NCBI GenBank assembly: GCA_018064825.1
Contig: JAGHUL010000002.1
Location: 1 to 61,626, forward strand
DNA from: Candidatus Colivicinus equi
GTDB taxonomy: Bacteria > Bacillota_I > Bacilli_A > Erysipelotrichales > Erysipelotrichaceae
Direction: 5' to 3'
DNA: 61,626 nt
The first letter of the stretch is position 1. The number at the start of each line of letters is the position of its first letter. Below the pieces are notes generated by a model. It searched no databases, was not told the DNA's origin, and worked only from the letters and a program-made list of their open reading frames with translations. Position numbers and translations under genes: made by a program. Positions 17,834-27,223 of this stretch are shown here, piece by piece.

Positions 17834-20404
17834 ATGGTTAAAAAGATATTTGTTACATTATTAACAGCGTTGCTAATACTTCCAATAGTAGGTGTTTTGC
17901 AAAACAAGACAATCGAGACTAGTGCTAGTGAATTATATCCTATGGCTTGTTCTATTTTTGAAGTATCAGATCCTCAAGATGATGGTTCATTCAAGAAAGT
18001 ATCTTGTCATGATTCTTTTTCTAGTGCAAAGAAAGCTATGAAAGCTGATGAAGATTATGTTGTTAGATTATCTACATCATTATCACCTATGAAAATTGTC
18101 GCTATGAATAGAGGATATGCTTATACTTATCCATACCGTAGTGGATCTAGCACGATGCATATCTATTATGAACCTAGCTGGAGTACTACCGACACTACTT
18201 ATGTTGGTATCAAAGGTATTGAAATGACATATCTTGATACATATTCTATCAATGAGTCACTAAACGGATATGGAAAAATCCAGGTTGTTCTTAATGGTTT
18301 TAAAGGTTATTGTGACTTGGAATATACTGACTTAGTTCCTTATAGGTTTGTAAAAGATGGTATTGCATGTTACTTAGGTGGCAACGATAATACTTCTAGA
18401 CACGAAAGTCCATATAAGGTTGTATGTAAACCTAATTATTATATTCTTAAACAAAATGGTAATTATTTAGATATTGAATTCCATTATTACTATAACTATC
18501 CAAAATCTGGTACTGAAGTTTATTCTTATTCAAATCGTTTTGGATCAGGCGAACAATTCACTAATTTCATGAGTGTTGGTACTAAATATTATTCAAATGA
18601 TGGTATCAATTTCTATAGCGATATGAAACTAAGCAAGTATGTCGGTTCAACTTATAGTTATTACTTATTCCTTCCAGTAAGGAGTAGAAGTAATATCGAT
18701 GAAGATACATTTGATGATGTTATTGATGAATATTCTGATTCTGTTATGCGTAATAAAGGTGATGATTTCATTGAAGCACAAGAAAAATATGGCGTAAATG
18801 CATTAATTCTATTTGCAATGGGTTGTCATGAATCTGCATATGGAACTAGCAATATTGCAAAGAGTTGTAATAACTTATTCGGTTGGAATGCTTTAGACTC
18901 TAATCCTGATGCTGCTGAACAATATAAATCTGTGTCTCAATGTATTTACCAACAAGCTGGATACAATCTAAGAAAATACTTGGATAGATCTCAAGGCATG
19001 TGGTATGGAGAATGTTTAGGTACTAAGGGTGCTGGATTTAACGTTAACTATGCATCTGACCCTTACTGGGGCTATAAGATTGCTTCTATAGCTTATGAAA
19101 CAGATAAATTAGATAACAATAATAATGGTAATTTAACTGACTATGGAACTGTTAATATGGGCGTAATAACTGAATATAATTGTGCCTTATATTCTTCTAG
19201 TTCTACTAGTTCAAAAGTATATTACAACATGAAATATCGTTCTAATCATTTTAACGATTATACAGCTGCTGTAGTTGGTGAAGAAAATGGTATGTATAAG
19301 ATTATGTCTACTAATCCAATTACTTCAAAAGGTGTCGTTATTGACTTAGATTCTATTTCTACTGATGAATATAAGAAAGTTATTGAATATGATTGGAAAG
19401 CATCTACGGGTTATATCAAGAGCAGTTCTTTAACACCAATTAATTTCAATGGCTCAGTTGATCCTCAAGGTGATGATCCAAATAAAGATGTAGATCCATC
19501 AATCTTAAAACCATACGCTATTGTCAATGAACTTAACTTCGATAGTGATGACTTATATATTAGTGGTGTAGGTGCTATCTATGGTTTACATATGGTTGAT
19601 GAAGATAAAGTATCTCATGTTGTCACTATTACTGATGTCAATAATACAAATAATGTATATAGCTATGTATGTGATGATTTCAAATCTGATTTCGATATGA
19701 ATGATGGCTATCGTTACACATATTCTGGATATGAAGTATATATTCCAATTTGCGATTTACCATCATCTAGTTATCAAATTAAATTAGTTACTACATACGA
19801 CGGATATGAACAAACTGCTAATTTATCAACAACAGAATTAGAGTATCGTGATCAATTCGATACAGAAGGTGACTATACATATCGTCTAAAAGCTAATTCA
19901 ACTTATAATTATCGTCTTGAATTAGATATCTTTAAGACATGCTTAGATTACCAAGAGATTAATAAACCATCTAAACGTGATTCTTTAGCTACATATAATG
20001 ATATTTATGTAGATGAAAATAATAAGCTACATATCGAAGGATTAGGTTATATTTTCTACACTGATTTTGATGACGACGATGATATTGATTTCAATATCTA
20101 TCTTGTTTCAAATAATGGTTGCCGTCATTTGACAACTTATACAGTTAAAGAAGAAGGCTACGCAGAACTGTTTGGCATTGATTACAACATGGATTATATT
20201 GGTTTTGATGCGTGTGGCGATGTCAGTGATTTAGATGGTGAATATTCAATTATCTTAACTATTACTAATGGTTCTAACTTTGATATTTGTGAGATTTGTG
20301 ATTCTACTGGTTATACCGTTTATGATGATACGGTTAATGGAATAGATTATTGTGTATATGCTTCTAATGTAAGAGGCAGATTAATGTTAGACATTGAGGA
20401 TTAG
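17834..20404 (+). CDS. Secreted N-acetylglucosaminidase (LytG/glucosaminidase-domain) protein, start placed at ATG 17834
   Basis: Signal peptide; ALILFAMGCHESAYGTSNIAKSCNNLFGWNA…DPYWGYKIASIAYETDK glucosaminidase pattern. Confidence 0.8.
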   Translation: MVKKIFVTLLTALLILPIVGVLQNKTIETSASELYPMACSIFEVSDPQDDGSFKKVSCHDSFSSAKKAMKADEDYVVRLSTSLSPMKIVAMNRGYAYTYPYRSGSSTMHIYYEPSWSTTDTTYVGIKGIEMTYLDTYSINESLNGYGKIQVVLNGFKGYCDLEYTDLVPYRFVKDGIACYLGGNDNTSRHESPYKVVCKPNYYILKQNGNYLDIEFHYYYNYPKSGTEVYSYSNRFGSGEQFTNFMSVGTKYYSNDGINFYSDMKLSKYVGSTYSYYLFLPVRSRSNIDEDTFDDVIDEYSDSVMRNKGDDFIEAQEKYGVNALILFAMGCHESAYGTSNIAKSCNNLFGWNALDSNPDAAEQYKSVSQCIYQQAGYNLRKYLDRSQGMWYGECLGTKGAGFNVNYASDPYWGYKIASIAYETDKLDNNNNGNLTDYGTVNMGVITEYNCALYSSSSTSSKVYYNMKYRSNHFNDYTAAVVGEENGMYKIMSTNPITSKGVVIDLDSISTDEYKKVIEYDWKASTGYIKSSSLTPINFNGSVDPQGDDPNKDVDPSILKPYAIVNELNFDSDDLYISGVGAIYGLHMVDEDKVSHVVTITDVNNTNNVYSYVCDDFKSDFDMNDGYRYTYSGYEVYIPICDLPSSSYQIKLVTTYDGYEQTANLSTTELEYRDQFDTEGDYTYRLKANSTYNYRLELDIFKTCLDYQEINKPSKRDSLATYNDIYVDENNKLHIEGLGYIFYTDFDDDDDIDFNIYLVSNNGCRHLTTYTVKEEGYAELFGIDYNMDYIGFDACGDVSDLDGEYSIILTITNGSNFDICEICDSTGYTVYDDTVNGIDYCVYASNVRGRLMLDIED

Positions 20405-20406
20405 TT

Positions 20407-22068
20407 ATGAAAACATTTTTTGCAAACAAAATTAATATCTTTTTAGTAATATTATTAAGCGTCAGTTTAGTAGGCATTGGTTATTTGGGCTATCGTTTTT
20501 TCTTTGCTAAAGAAGAAACTATTATTGTTCCAGATTTCAAAGATAAATCAGTAGATGAAGTTATCTCTTGGTGTAACGATAACGGACTTACTGAAGCTTG
20601 CGTTATAAGCTACGAGAATAGTGATGATGTAGATAAAGATAATGTTGTCTACCAATCTGTAAAAGCTGATGAAAAATTGGTTGATACAATTAGTTTCGTT
20701 ATCTCAAAAGGAAAAGCAGAGAAAAAAGAGGAAACAACAATTGAAGTTATCAAGTTAGAAGACAATACTTCTAAAGAAGATATCGAAAAGTGGGTTATTG
20801 AGAACGAACTAACTAACGTTGAGTATGTTCAAGAAAAAACAGATGACTATGAAAAGGGCGTTGTATTTAAAATCGAACCTAAAAAGATAAAATCTAAAGA
20901 TGAAGAAGTTAAAGTATTCATTTCTTTAGGCAAACATGAAGATAAAGATGATGACGATGACACAGAATATATCGTTGTTAAAGAAGGTGCTTATATCGGA
21001 TTATCTTTAGATGAGTTTAAGAGCAAAGTAAAGGCTTTAAATTTGACTGTTGGTGATCATGTGAGTGAATGGGATGAATTCTCTTCAGAAGTTGATGAAG
21101 GTAAAATTATCTGGCATGGTTCAGGTGAACATTACGTTGTAAATGAAGGTGTTAGATACTCACTATCATTAGGCGAAGGTATTGAATTGGACGATGAAAA
21201 ATATCTAGGCTTAACTGAAGACGAATTCAAAGCTGCTATGGAAAAAATTGGCTTAGTAGCAATTACTGATGGTGACAATGATAAATATAGTGCATATGAT
21301 GCAGGATTAATTAGATGGTATAAATCTGATATCACATATAAGAAGGGTGACACTGTATATTATTCAATTTCTAAAGGTAAGAAGACTATCGTTGAAGTTG
21401 ATGAAACTAAGTATCTAGGTCTTAGTGAAAAAGATTTCATTGCCAAAATGAAAGAGCTTGGATTAGTTCCATATAATGATGGCGATAATGAAAAACTATC
21501 TGATTATGAAAAAGGCTGTGTTAGATGGTATAAGACAGGAAGAACTTATTATTTAGGAGATCAAATAAATTATTCTGTATCTGCTGGCAAGTATGAATAT
21601 TATGATATTGAAGCAGACACATACGAGGATTATACTGTTGATGATTTCAAGGCATATATGACAATAAAAGGCTTATATGCAGGCAATAAATCAAGTGAAT
21701 ATTCAGACAATATTTCTGAAGGCAGAATAATAAGAGTTAAAGCTGGTACTTATAAGACTGGCGATAGTGTTGATTATGTTGTTTCTTTAGGACCAGAACC
21801 TGATGAGCCTGCTGTTGAGACACAAAAACTTGAAAAACCTTCTACTTATAACTCGATATATAACGTATCAACTGCAGATGAAATGAAAAACGCTCTTAAG
21901 AATGGTGCCTTAAATTCATTCACTAATGTTGATTATCAATACGTTACAAATCACGATTTAACTGTTGGTAAAATTGTTTCTATTGAAGTAAATGGTTCTT
22001 CAAGTTATAAAGCTGGTCAATTTCCTATTGATACCAACATAACTGTGTATATTTGTAACGCAAATTAA
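20407..22068 (+). CDS. Membrane-anchored multi-PASTA-domain protein without kinase domain
   Basis: N-terminal TM followed by VPDFKDKSVDEVISWCNDNGL…VSKGK and about six PASTA-like repeats. Confidence 0.8.
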   Translation: MKTFFANKINIFLVILLSVSLVGIGYLGYRFFFAKEETIIVPDFKDKSVDEVISWCNDNGLTEACVISYENSDDVDKDNVVYQSVKADEKLVDTISFVISKGKAEKKEETTIEVIKLEDNTSKEDIEKWVIENELTNVEYVQEKTDDYEKGVVFKIEPKKIKSKDEEVKVFISLGKHEDKDDDDDTEYIVVKEGAYIGLSLDEFKSKVKALNLTVGDHVSEWDEFSSEVDEGKIIWHGSGEHYVVNEGVRYSLSLGEGIELDDEKYLGLTEDEFKAAMEKIGLVAITDGDNDKYSAYDAGLIRWYKSDITYKKGDTVYYSISKGKKTIVEVDETKYLGLSEKDFIAKMKELGLVPYNDGDNEKLSDYEKGCVRWYKTGRTYYLGDQINYSVSAGKYEYYDIEADTYEDYTVDDFKAYMTIKGLYAGNKSSEYSDNISEGRIIRVKAGTYKTGDSVDYVVSLGPEPDEPAVETQKLEKPSTYNSIYNVSTADEMKNALKNGALNSFTNVDYQYVTNHDLTVGKIVSIEVNGSSSYKAGQFPIDTNITVYICNAN

Positions 22069-22084
22069 CAAATTTTAGTAATAT

Positions 22085-22130
22085 AATCTCCTCTAAAGGG
22101 TTATAATAAAAGAGACTTAAGGAGGAGATT
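22085..22130 (+). promoter_or_regulatory. Inverted repeat AATCTCCTC/GAGGAGATT enclosing TATAAT and overlapping the nifJ SD
   Basis: Arms 22085-22093 and 22122-22130; TATAAT 22102-22107; followed by T7. Confidence 0.7.
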
Positions 22131-22136
22131 TTTTTT

Positions 22137-25100
22137 ATGGGAAAGACATTCCAATCTATGGATGGTAATACCGCTGCCGCTCATTGCGCGTATGCTTTTA
22201 CTGATGTCGCTGCTATTTACCCAATTACTCCATCTTCAACTATGGCTGAAGTTGTTGATGCTTGGGCAACGCAAAAAAGACTTAATGTTTTTGGCAATAT
22301 CGTTAAAGTAGCTGAAATGCAATCAGAAGCTGGTGCATCTGGTGCCGTTCATGGAACTTTACAAGGTGGTGCTTTAGCTACTACTTTCACTGCTTCACAA
22401 GGTTTATTATTGATGATTCCAAACATGTACAAATGGGTTGGTGAATTATTACCAGGTGTTGTACACGTTGCTGCTAGAGCTCTAGCTACTTCTGCATTAT
22501 CAATTTTCGGTGATCACGAAGATATCTATGCTGCTAGACAAACTGGTATCTGTATGCTATGTTCAAACTCTGTTCAAGAGGCTATGGATTTAGCAGGTGT
22601 TGCGCACTTATCAGCAATCAAGGGTAGTGTTCCATTCTTACATTTCTTTGATGGTTTCAGAACTTCACATGAAATTCAAAAAGTAGAAGTAATGGAATAT
22701 GATTACTTAAAATCATTATTAGATATGGATGCTGTAAAAGCATTCAAGAAAAACGCTTTAAATCCTCATGGTAACGCAGTTACTAGAGGTGGCGCAGAAA
22801 ACGATGACGTTGTTTTCCAAACTAGAGAAGCACAAAATACTCATTTCGCAAAAGTTCCTGATATCGTAGCTGATTACATGGCTAAGATTTCTGAACATAC
22901 TGGTAGAGATTATAAGCCTTTCACTTATTATGGTGCTAAGGATGCTGAAAGAGTTATTATCGCTATGGGTTCTGTTGTTGAAACTATTAAAGAAGTTATC
23001 GACGCACTTCCTAACGAAAAGATTGGTGTTGTTTCTGTTCACCTATATAGACCATTCAGCGCTAAATATTTATTAAACGTTCTTCCTGAAACAGCTAAGA
23101 AAATTGCTGTATTAGATAGAACTAAAGAAATTGGTACAAGAGAACCTCTATATTTAGATGTTCTAAGTGTACTTGCTAAGAAGGATATCACTTTAATTGG
23201 TGGTAGATATGGTATCGCTTCTAAGGATACTGCTCCTAACCAAATTAAGGCTGTATATGATGAATTAGCTAAAGATGATCCAAAACCTGAATTCACAATC
23301 GGTATCGTTGATGATGTAACTAATCTATCATTAGATGTTGATCCTAATTTCAAGGTTGAAGGTAAATATACTTCATGCTTATTCTGGGGCTTAGGTTCAG
23401 ATGGTACAGTTGGTGCTAATAAGAACTCTGTAAAGATTATTGGTGATAACACTGATCAATATGCTCAAGCTTATTTCCAATATGACTCTAGAAAAGCTGG
23501 TGGTGTTACTAGATCTCACTTAAGATTTGGTCCAGAACCAATTCATTCTACATATTATGTAAATAACGCTGACTTCATTTCATGTTCACTAGATTCATAT
23601 GTATTGAAATATGATATGCTAGCTTCATTAAAAGAAGGTGGAACATTCCTATTAAATACAACAATCGATGCTGATCAGATTGAAGACTATATGCCAAATA
23701 GAATGAAAGTTCAATTGGCAAAGAAAAATGCTAAGTTCTATATCATCAATGCAACTAAGATTGCTAATGAATGTGGTATGAGAGGAAAGACTAATACAAC
23801 ATTACAATCTGCATTCTTCGCATTGAATGAACAAATCATGCCATATGAAAAAGCTGTTGAATTAATGAAAGCTGCAGCTAAGAAATCTTATGGTAAGAAG
23901 GGTGATGCTGTTGTACAAGCTAACTGGGATGCTATTGATGCAGGTAAAGATGGTTTAGTACAAGTTACAGTTAAACCTGAATGGGCTAACCTTCCAACTA
24001 AGTTTGAAGTTGAAAAGACTGGTGATGCATACTTCGATGAATTCGTTCAAGCATTTGACTACTTGAATGGTTACGATATGAAAGTATCTGAATTCACAAA
24101 GAACGGTGTTCTAGATGGTACAATGAGAAACAATGTTTCTTATGCTGAACATAGAAATATTGCTTCATTTGCTCCAAAATGGAATCCTGATAACTGTATC
24201 CAATGTGGTTTCTGTTCATTCGTATGTCCACATGCTACAATTAGACAATTCGCTTTAACTGAAGAAGAAATCAAGAATGCTCCACAAGAATTCGCTACTA
24301 TCCAAGCTATCGGTAAGGGTGCTGAAAACTATAAGTTCAGAATCCAAGTTTCTCCTGATAACTGTGTAGGTTGTGGATTATGTGCTGCTGAGTGTCCAGG
24401 AAAGGGCGGAAATAAAGCTCTTGAAATGGTTAACGTTCATGAAATGATGGGCGAAGCTAAGTTAGCTGATTACTTATTCAATGAAACAGAATACAAGGCT
24501 GAATTAGTAAATGATACTCCAAAAGGTACTCAATTCTTAAAACCTTACTTTGAAGTTCCTGGTTCATGTCCTGGTTGTGGTGAAGCTCCTTATTACAGAT
24601 TGGTTTCACAATTATTTGGTCCTGATATGTTAGTTGCTAACGCTACAGGATGTTCATCAATTTACTGCGGTTCTACTCCATCTACTCCATTTGTTACTGA
24701 TAAGAATGGCAATGGTGTTGCTTGGGCTAACTCATTATTCGAAGATAATGCTGAATATGGTTATGGTATGGCATTAGCTAAGAACTATAAGAAAGCAACA
24801 TTATTAAAAGTTATGGAAGATAACCTAGAAAATGTTGAACCTGAATTAAAGACTTTATTAGAAGAATACTTAAAGATCAATGGTAATAGAGTTGAAGAAA
24901 AGAAACTTGCTTCTAAGATTGGTGAATTAGCTGGTAAGTCTGCTTGCGAAGCTGTTCATGTGTTAGCTGAAGAAGTAAGAGACTTAGTTTCTTGCTCAGT
25001 ATGGATCGTTGGTGGTGATGGTTGGGCATACGATATCGGTTACGGTGGCTTAGACCATGTTATCGCTAATAACTTAAATGTTAATATCTTAATCCTTGAT

Positions 25101-25628
25101 ACAGAAGTTTACTCTAACACTGGTGGTCAATCTTCTAAGTCTTCTCAAGCCGCTTCTATCGCTCAGTTCGCTGCTGGTGGTAAAGCTGTTGCTAAGAAGG
25201 ATATTGGTCAAATCGCTATGAGCTATGGTCACGTATACGTTGCTTCAGTATGTATGGGTGCTAATAGAGTTCAAGCTATCAAAGCATTAAAAGAAGCTGA
25301 ATCTTATAATGGTCCATCTCTAATCGTTGCTTACTGTCCATGTGAGCTACACGGAATTAAGGGTGGCTTGTCTAAACAACAACTAGTTCAAAAACAAGCT
25401 GTTGAATGTGGATATGTAACATTGTATAGATATGATCCTAGAAATGAATCTCCTCTAACGATTGATTTCACTGCTCCTAACTTTGATAAGTTCCAAGACT
25501 TCTTAATGGATGAAGCTAGATATAACAACCTAGTTAAAGTAAATCCTGAAAAAGCTCAAGAACTATACGATAAAGCTAGATCTGATGCTGAAAAGAGATT
25601 TAAGAATCTTCAAGCTAGAGCTAAATAA
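22137..25628 (+). CDS. nifJ: Pyruvate:ferredoxin (flavodoxin) oxidoreductase
   Basis: AYAFTDVAAIYPITPSSTMAE, two 4Fe-4S motifs CIQCGFCSFVCPH/CVGCGLCAAECPG, TPP domain GGDGWAYDIGYGGLDHV. Confidence 0.97.
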   Translation: MGKTFQSMDGNTAAAHCAYAFTDVAAIYPITPSSTMAEVVDAWATQKRLNVFGNIVKVAEMQSEAGASGAVHGTLQGGALATTFTASQGLLLMIPNMYKWVGELLPGVVHVAARALATSALSIFGDHEDIYAARQTGICMLCSNSVQEAMDLAGVAHLSAIKGSVPFLHFFDGFRTSHEIQKVEVMEYDYLKSLLDMDAVKAFKKNALNPHGNAVTRGGAENDDVVFQTREAQNTHFAKVPDIVADYMAKISEHTGRDYKPFTYYGAKDAERVIIAMGSVVETIKEVIDALPNEKIGVVSVHLYRPFSAKYLLNVLPETAKKIAVLDRTKEIGTREPLYLDVLSVLAKKDITLIGGRYGIASKDTAPNQIKAVYDELAKDDPKPEFTIGIVDDVTNLSLDVDPNFKVEGKYTSCLFWGLGSDGTVGANKNSVKIIGDNTDQYAQAYFQYDSRKAGGVTRSHLRFGPEPIHSTYYVNNADFISCSLDSYVLKYDMLASLKEGGTFLLNTTIDADQIEDYMPNRMKVQLAKKNAKFYIINATKIANECGMRGKTNTTLQSAFFALNEQIMPYEKAVELMKAAAKKSYGKKGDAVVQANWDAIDAGKDGLVQVTVKPEWANLPTKFEVEKTGDAYFDEFVQAFDYLNGYDMKVSEFTKNGVLDGTMRNNVSYAEHRNIASFAPKWNPDNCIQCGFCSFVCPHATIRQFALTEEEIKNAPQEFATIQAIGKGAENYKFRIQVSPDNCVGCGLCAAECPGKGGNKALEMVNVHEMMGEAKLADYLFNETEYKAELVNDTPKGTQFLKPYFEVPGSCPGCGEAPYYRLVSQLFGPDMLVANATGCSSIYCGSTPSTPFVTDKNGNGVAWANSLFEDNAEYGYGMALAKNYKKATLLKVMEDNLENVEPELKTLLEEYLKINGNRVEEKKLASKIGELAGKSACEAVHVLAEEVRDLVSCSVWIVGGDGWAYDIGYGGLDHVIANNLNVNILILDTEVYSNTGGQSSKSSQAASIAQFAAGGKAVAKKDIGQIAMSYGHVYVASVCMGANRVQAIKALKEAESYNGPSLIVAYCPCELHGIKGGLSKQQLVQKQAVECGYVTLYRYDPRNESPLTIDFTAPNFDKFQDFLMDEARYNNLVKVNPEKAQELYDKARSDAEKRFKNLQARAK

Positions 25629-25655
25629 AAACCAAAGTAATATTAATTACAAATT

Positions 25656-25683
25656 AGAGCATCTTAAATAGATGCTCTTTTTT
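25656..25683 (+). terminator. Rho-independent terminator after nifJ
   Basis: AGAGCATCT-taaat-AGATGCTCT-TTTTT. Confidence 0.9.
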
Positions 25684-25702
25684 GTTATATGACTCTATGC
25701 TT

Positions 25703-25708
25703 TATAAT
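25703..25708 (+). promoter_or_regulatory. -10 box TATAAT 6 nt before ATG 25715 (leaderless)
   Basis: TATAAT 25703-25708; weak TTGTTA 15 nt upstream; no SD. Confidence 0.6.
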
Positions 25709-25714
25709 TAGGGT

Positions 25715-27103
25715 ATGGATGTAAATATAGCTGAAGGAAGAGAACAGTATCAATACGCTTTAAAGAAGGGACGTAAACAGTTTTTAACTGATCGTTATCA
25801 TCGCGTTGATCCTTATATAAAATCTCTAGATTCACTAGTAAATATCTATGAATGTGCGATAGTTGATATTGGCCAAATTGATGTTCCTGCTGAACTTATT
25901 GTGGGAACTGTTAATACGGATAGAAGAACGTCTTTTGCCAGTAATTTTATGCCAATTATTAGAGGCGAAAGTGAGTTTTCTTACAAGTGGATAAATGTAT
26001 GCTGTTATCACTTATCTGATTCGGGAATTGCGGATTCTCCTATTGCTTATGAATATTTAGGCAAATTCTATATCTCAGAAGGTAATAAAAGAGTTAGTGT
26101 ATTAAAATCATATGGTGCAGTTTTTATTCCTTGTGTTGTTAAAAGGGTCATGCCTAAAGACAAATATAGTTTTGAAGGTAAATTATATTATGAATTTTTA
26201 GAGTATTATAAATTATCAAAACTATATTCAATACAATTCAAGAAATTAGGATACTATAAAAAACTTCAAAGATTGATGAAATTAGATGAAGATTATGAAT
26301 GGTCAAGGAAAGACCGCATAACTTTAGTTGGTTTTTATGGACGTCTTGTCTCAATGCTAAAAAAGAAAAAGATTAATGTTTATTATCCTGATGCCTTGGT
26401 AGTTTTGATAGAGATATATGGTTACGAGTTTTTATCAGAGATGTCTGATAAGCAATTACTAAAAGCGATTGATGCGGTAAGAACTAAGATTATATATGAT
26501 AAAGCGTATACTAATATCTTAGCTATTTCTGATGAGGAAGACGATGCCTTATGGAATGGTTACAACAATAAATATCTTAAACAATTTGATCTAATAATTT
26601 CAGCAGGTGATTTAAAGGCTGAATATTTAGAATATCTTGTAACAGTTTCTAATAAACCTCTATTATATGTACACGGCAATCATGATGAGAAATATGATGT
26701 TAATCCTCCTGAGGGTTGTATTTGTATAGATGACGATGTCTATGTACATGATGGCATTAGAATACTAGGCTTAGGTGGTTCTTTCTTGTATCGAGATAAT
26801 GGCAAATATATGTATAGCGAAAGACAAATGGAACGTCGTATCCATAAGCTAAAACGTAAGATTAATAAAGTGGGTGGTATCGATATTGTTGTTGCCCATG
26901 CGCCTGTAAAAGGATATGGAGATCTTGAAGACATCGCACATCAAGGTTTTGCATGTTTTGTGAAGCTGATTGAAGATTATAAACCTAAATACTTTTTCTA
27001 TGGTCATGTGCATACGCGCTATTCTCATAATTATGTTGGTTATTATAAATTAGGTGACACGCAGATAATAAATGTATCTGATAAACGTTCTATCATCTAT
27101 TAA
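25715..27103 (+). CDS. ParB/sulfiredoxin-like domain fused to calcineurin-like metallophosphoesterase
   Basis: YISEGNKRVSVLKSYGAVFIPCVV (ParB-like) and DLIISAGDL, YVHGNHDE, VVAHAPVKGYGD, FYGHVHTRY (metallophosphatase). Confidence 0.75.
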   Translation: MDVNIAEGREQYQYALKKGRKQFLTDRYHRVDPYIKSLDSLVNIYECAIVDIGQIDVPAELIVGTVNTDRRTSFASNFMPIIRGESEFSYKWINVCCYHLSDSGIADSPIAYEYLGKFYISEGNKRVSVLKSYGAVFIPCVVKRVMPKDKYSFEGKLYYEFLEYYKLSKLYSIQFKKLGYYKKLQRLMKLDEDYEWSRKDRITLVGFYGRLVSMLKKKKINVYYPDALVVLIEIYGYEFLSEMSDKQLLKAIDAVRTKIIYDKAYTNILAISDEEDDALWNGYNNKYLKQFDLIISAGDLKAEYLEYLVTVSNKPLLYVHGNHDEKYDVNPPEGCICIDDDVYVHDGIRILGLGGSFLYRDNGKYMYSERQMERRIHKLKRKINKVGGIDIVVAHAPVKGYGDLEDIAHQGFACFVKLIEDYKPKYFFYGHVHTRYSHNYVGYYKLGDTQIINVSDKRSIIY

Positions 27104-27139
27104 CTTTTTATCGTATATTTGTTAAGATATATTACATGA

Positions 27140-27223
27140 AAGGATGTGAATTAAATTTGGGAGAAGAAAGTCCTTGCCCGAATTATCTGTATTGCATCAC
27201 ACTTCTAGATAGGAGTGTTTTTT
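27140..27223 (+). promoter_or_regulatory. Candidate riboswitch/attenuator leader of CNNM/CorC gene
   Basis: P1 GGATGTGA/TCACACTTC, P2 AATTTGGG/CCCGAATT, possible pseudoknot AAGGA/TCCTT, terminator ACACTTC-tagata-GGAGTGT-T6 sharing the P1 3' strand and SD. Confidence 0.55.

Noticed and set aside
20941-20970. Asp-rich low-complexity GATGATGACGATGAC tract in the PASTA gene as a phase-variable repeat
   Set aside because: Short, imperfect, in frame and coding for an acidic linker; not a typical SSR tract.
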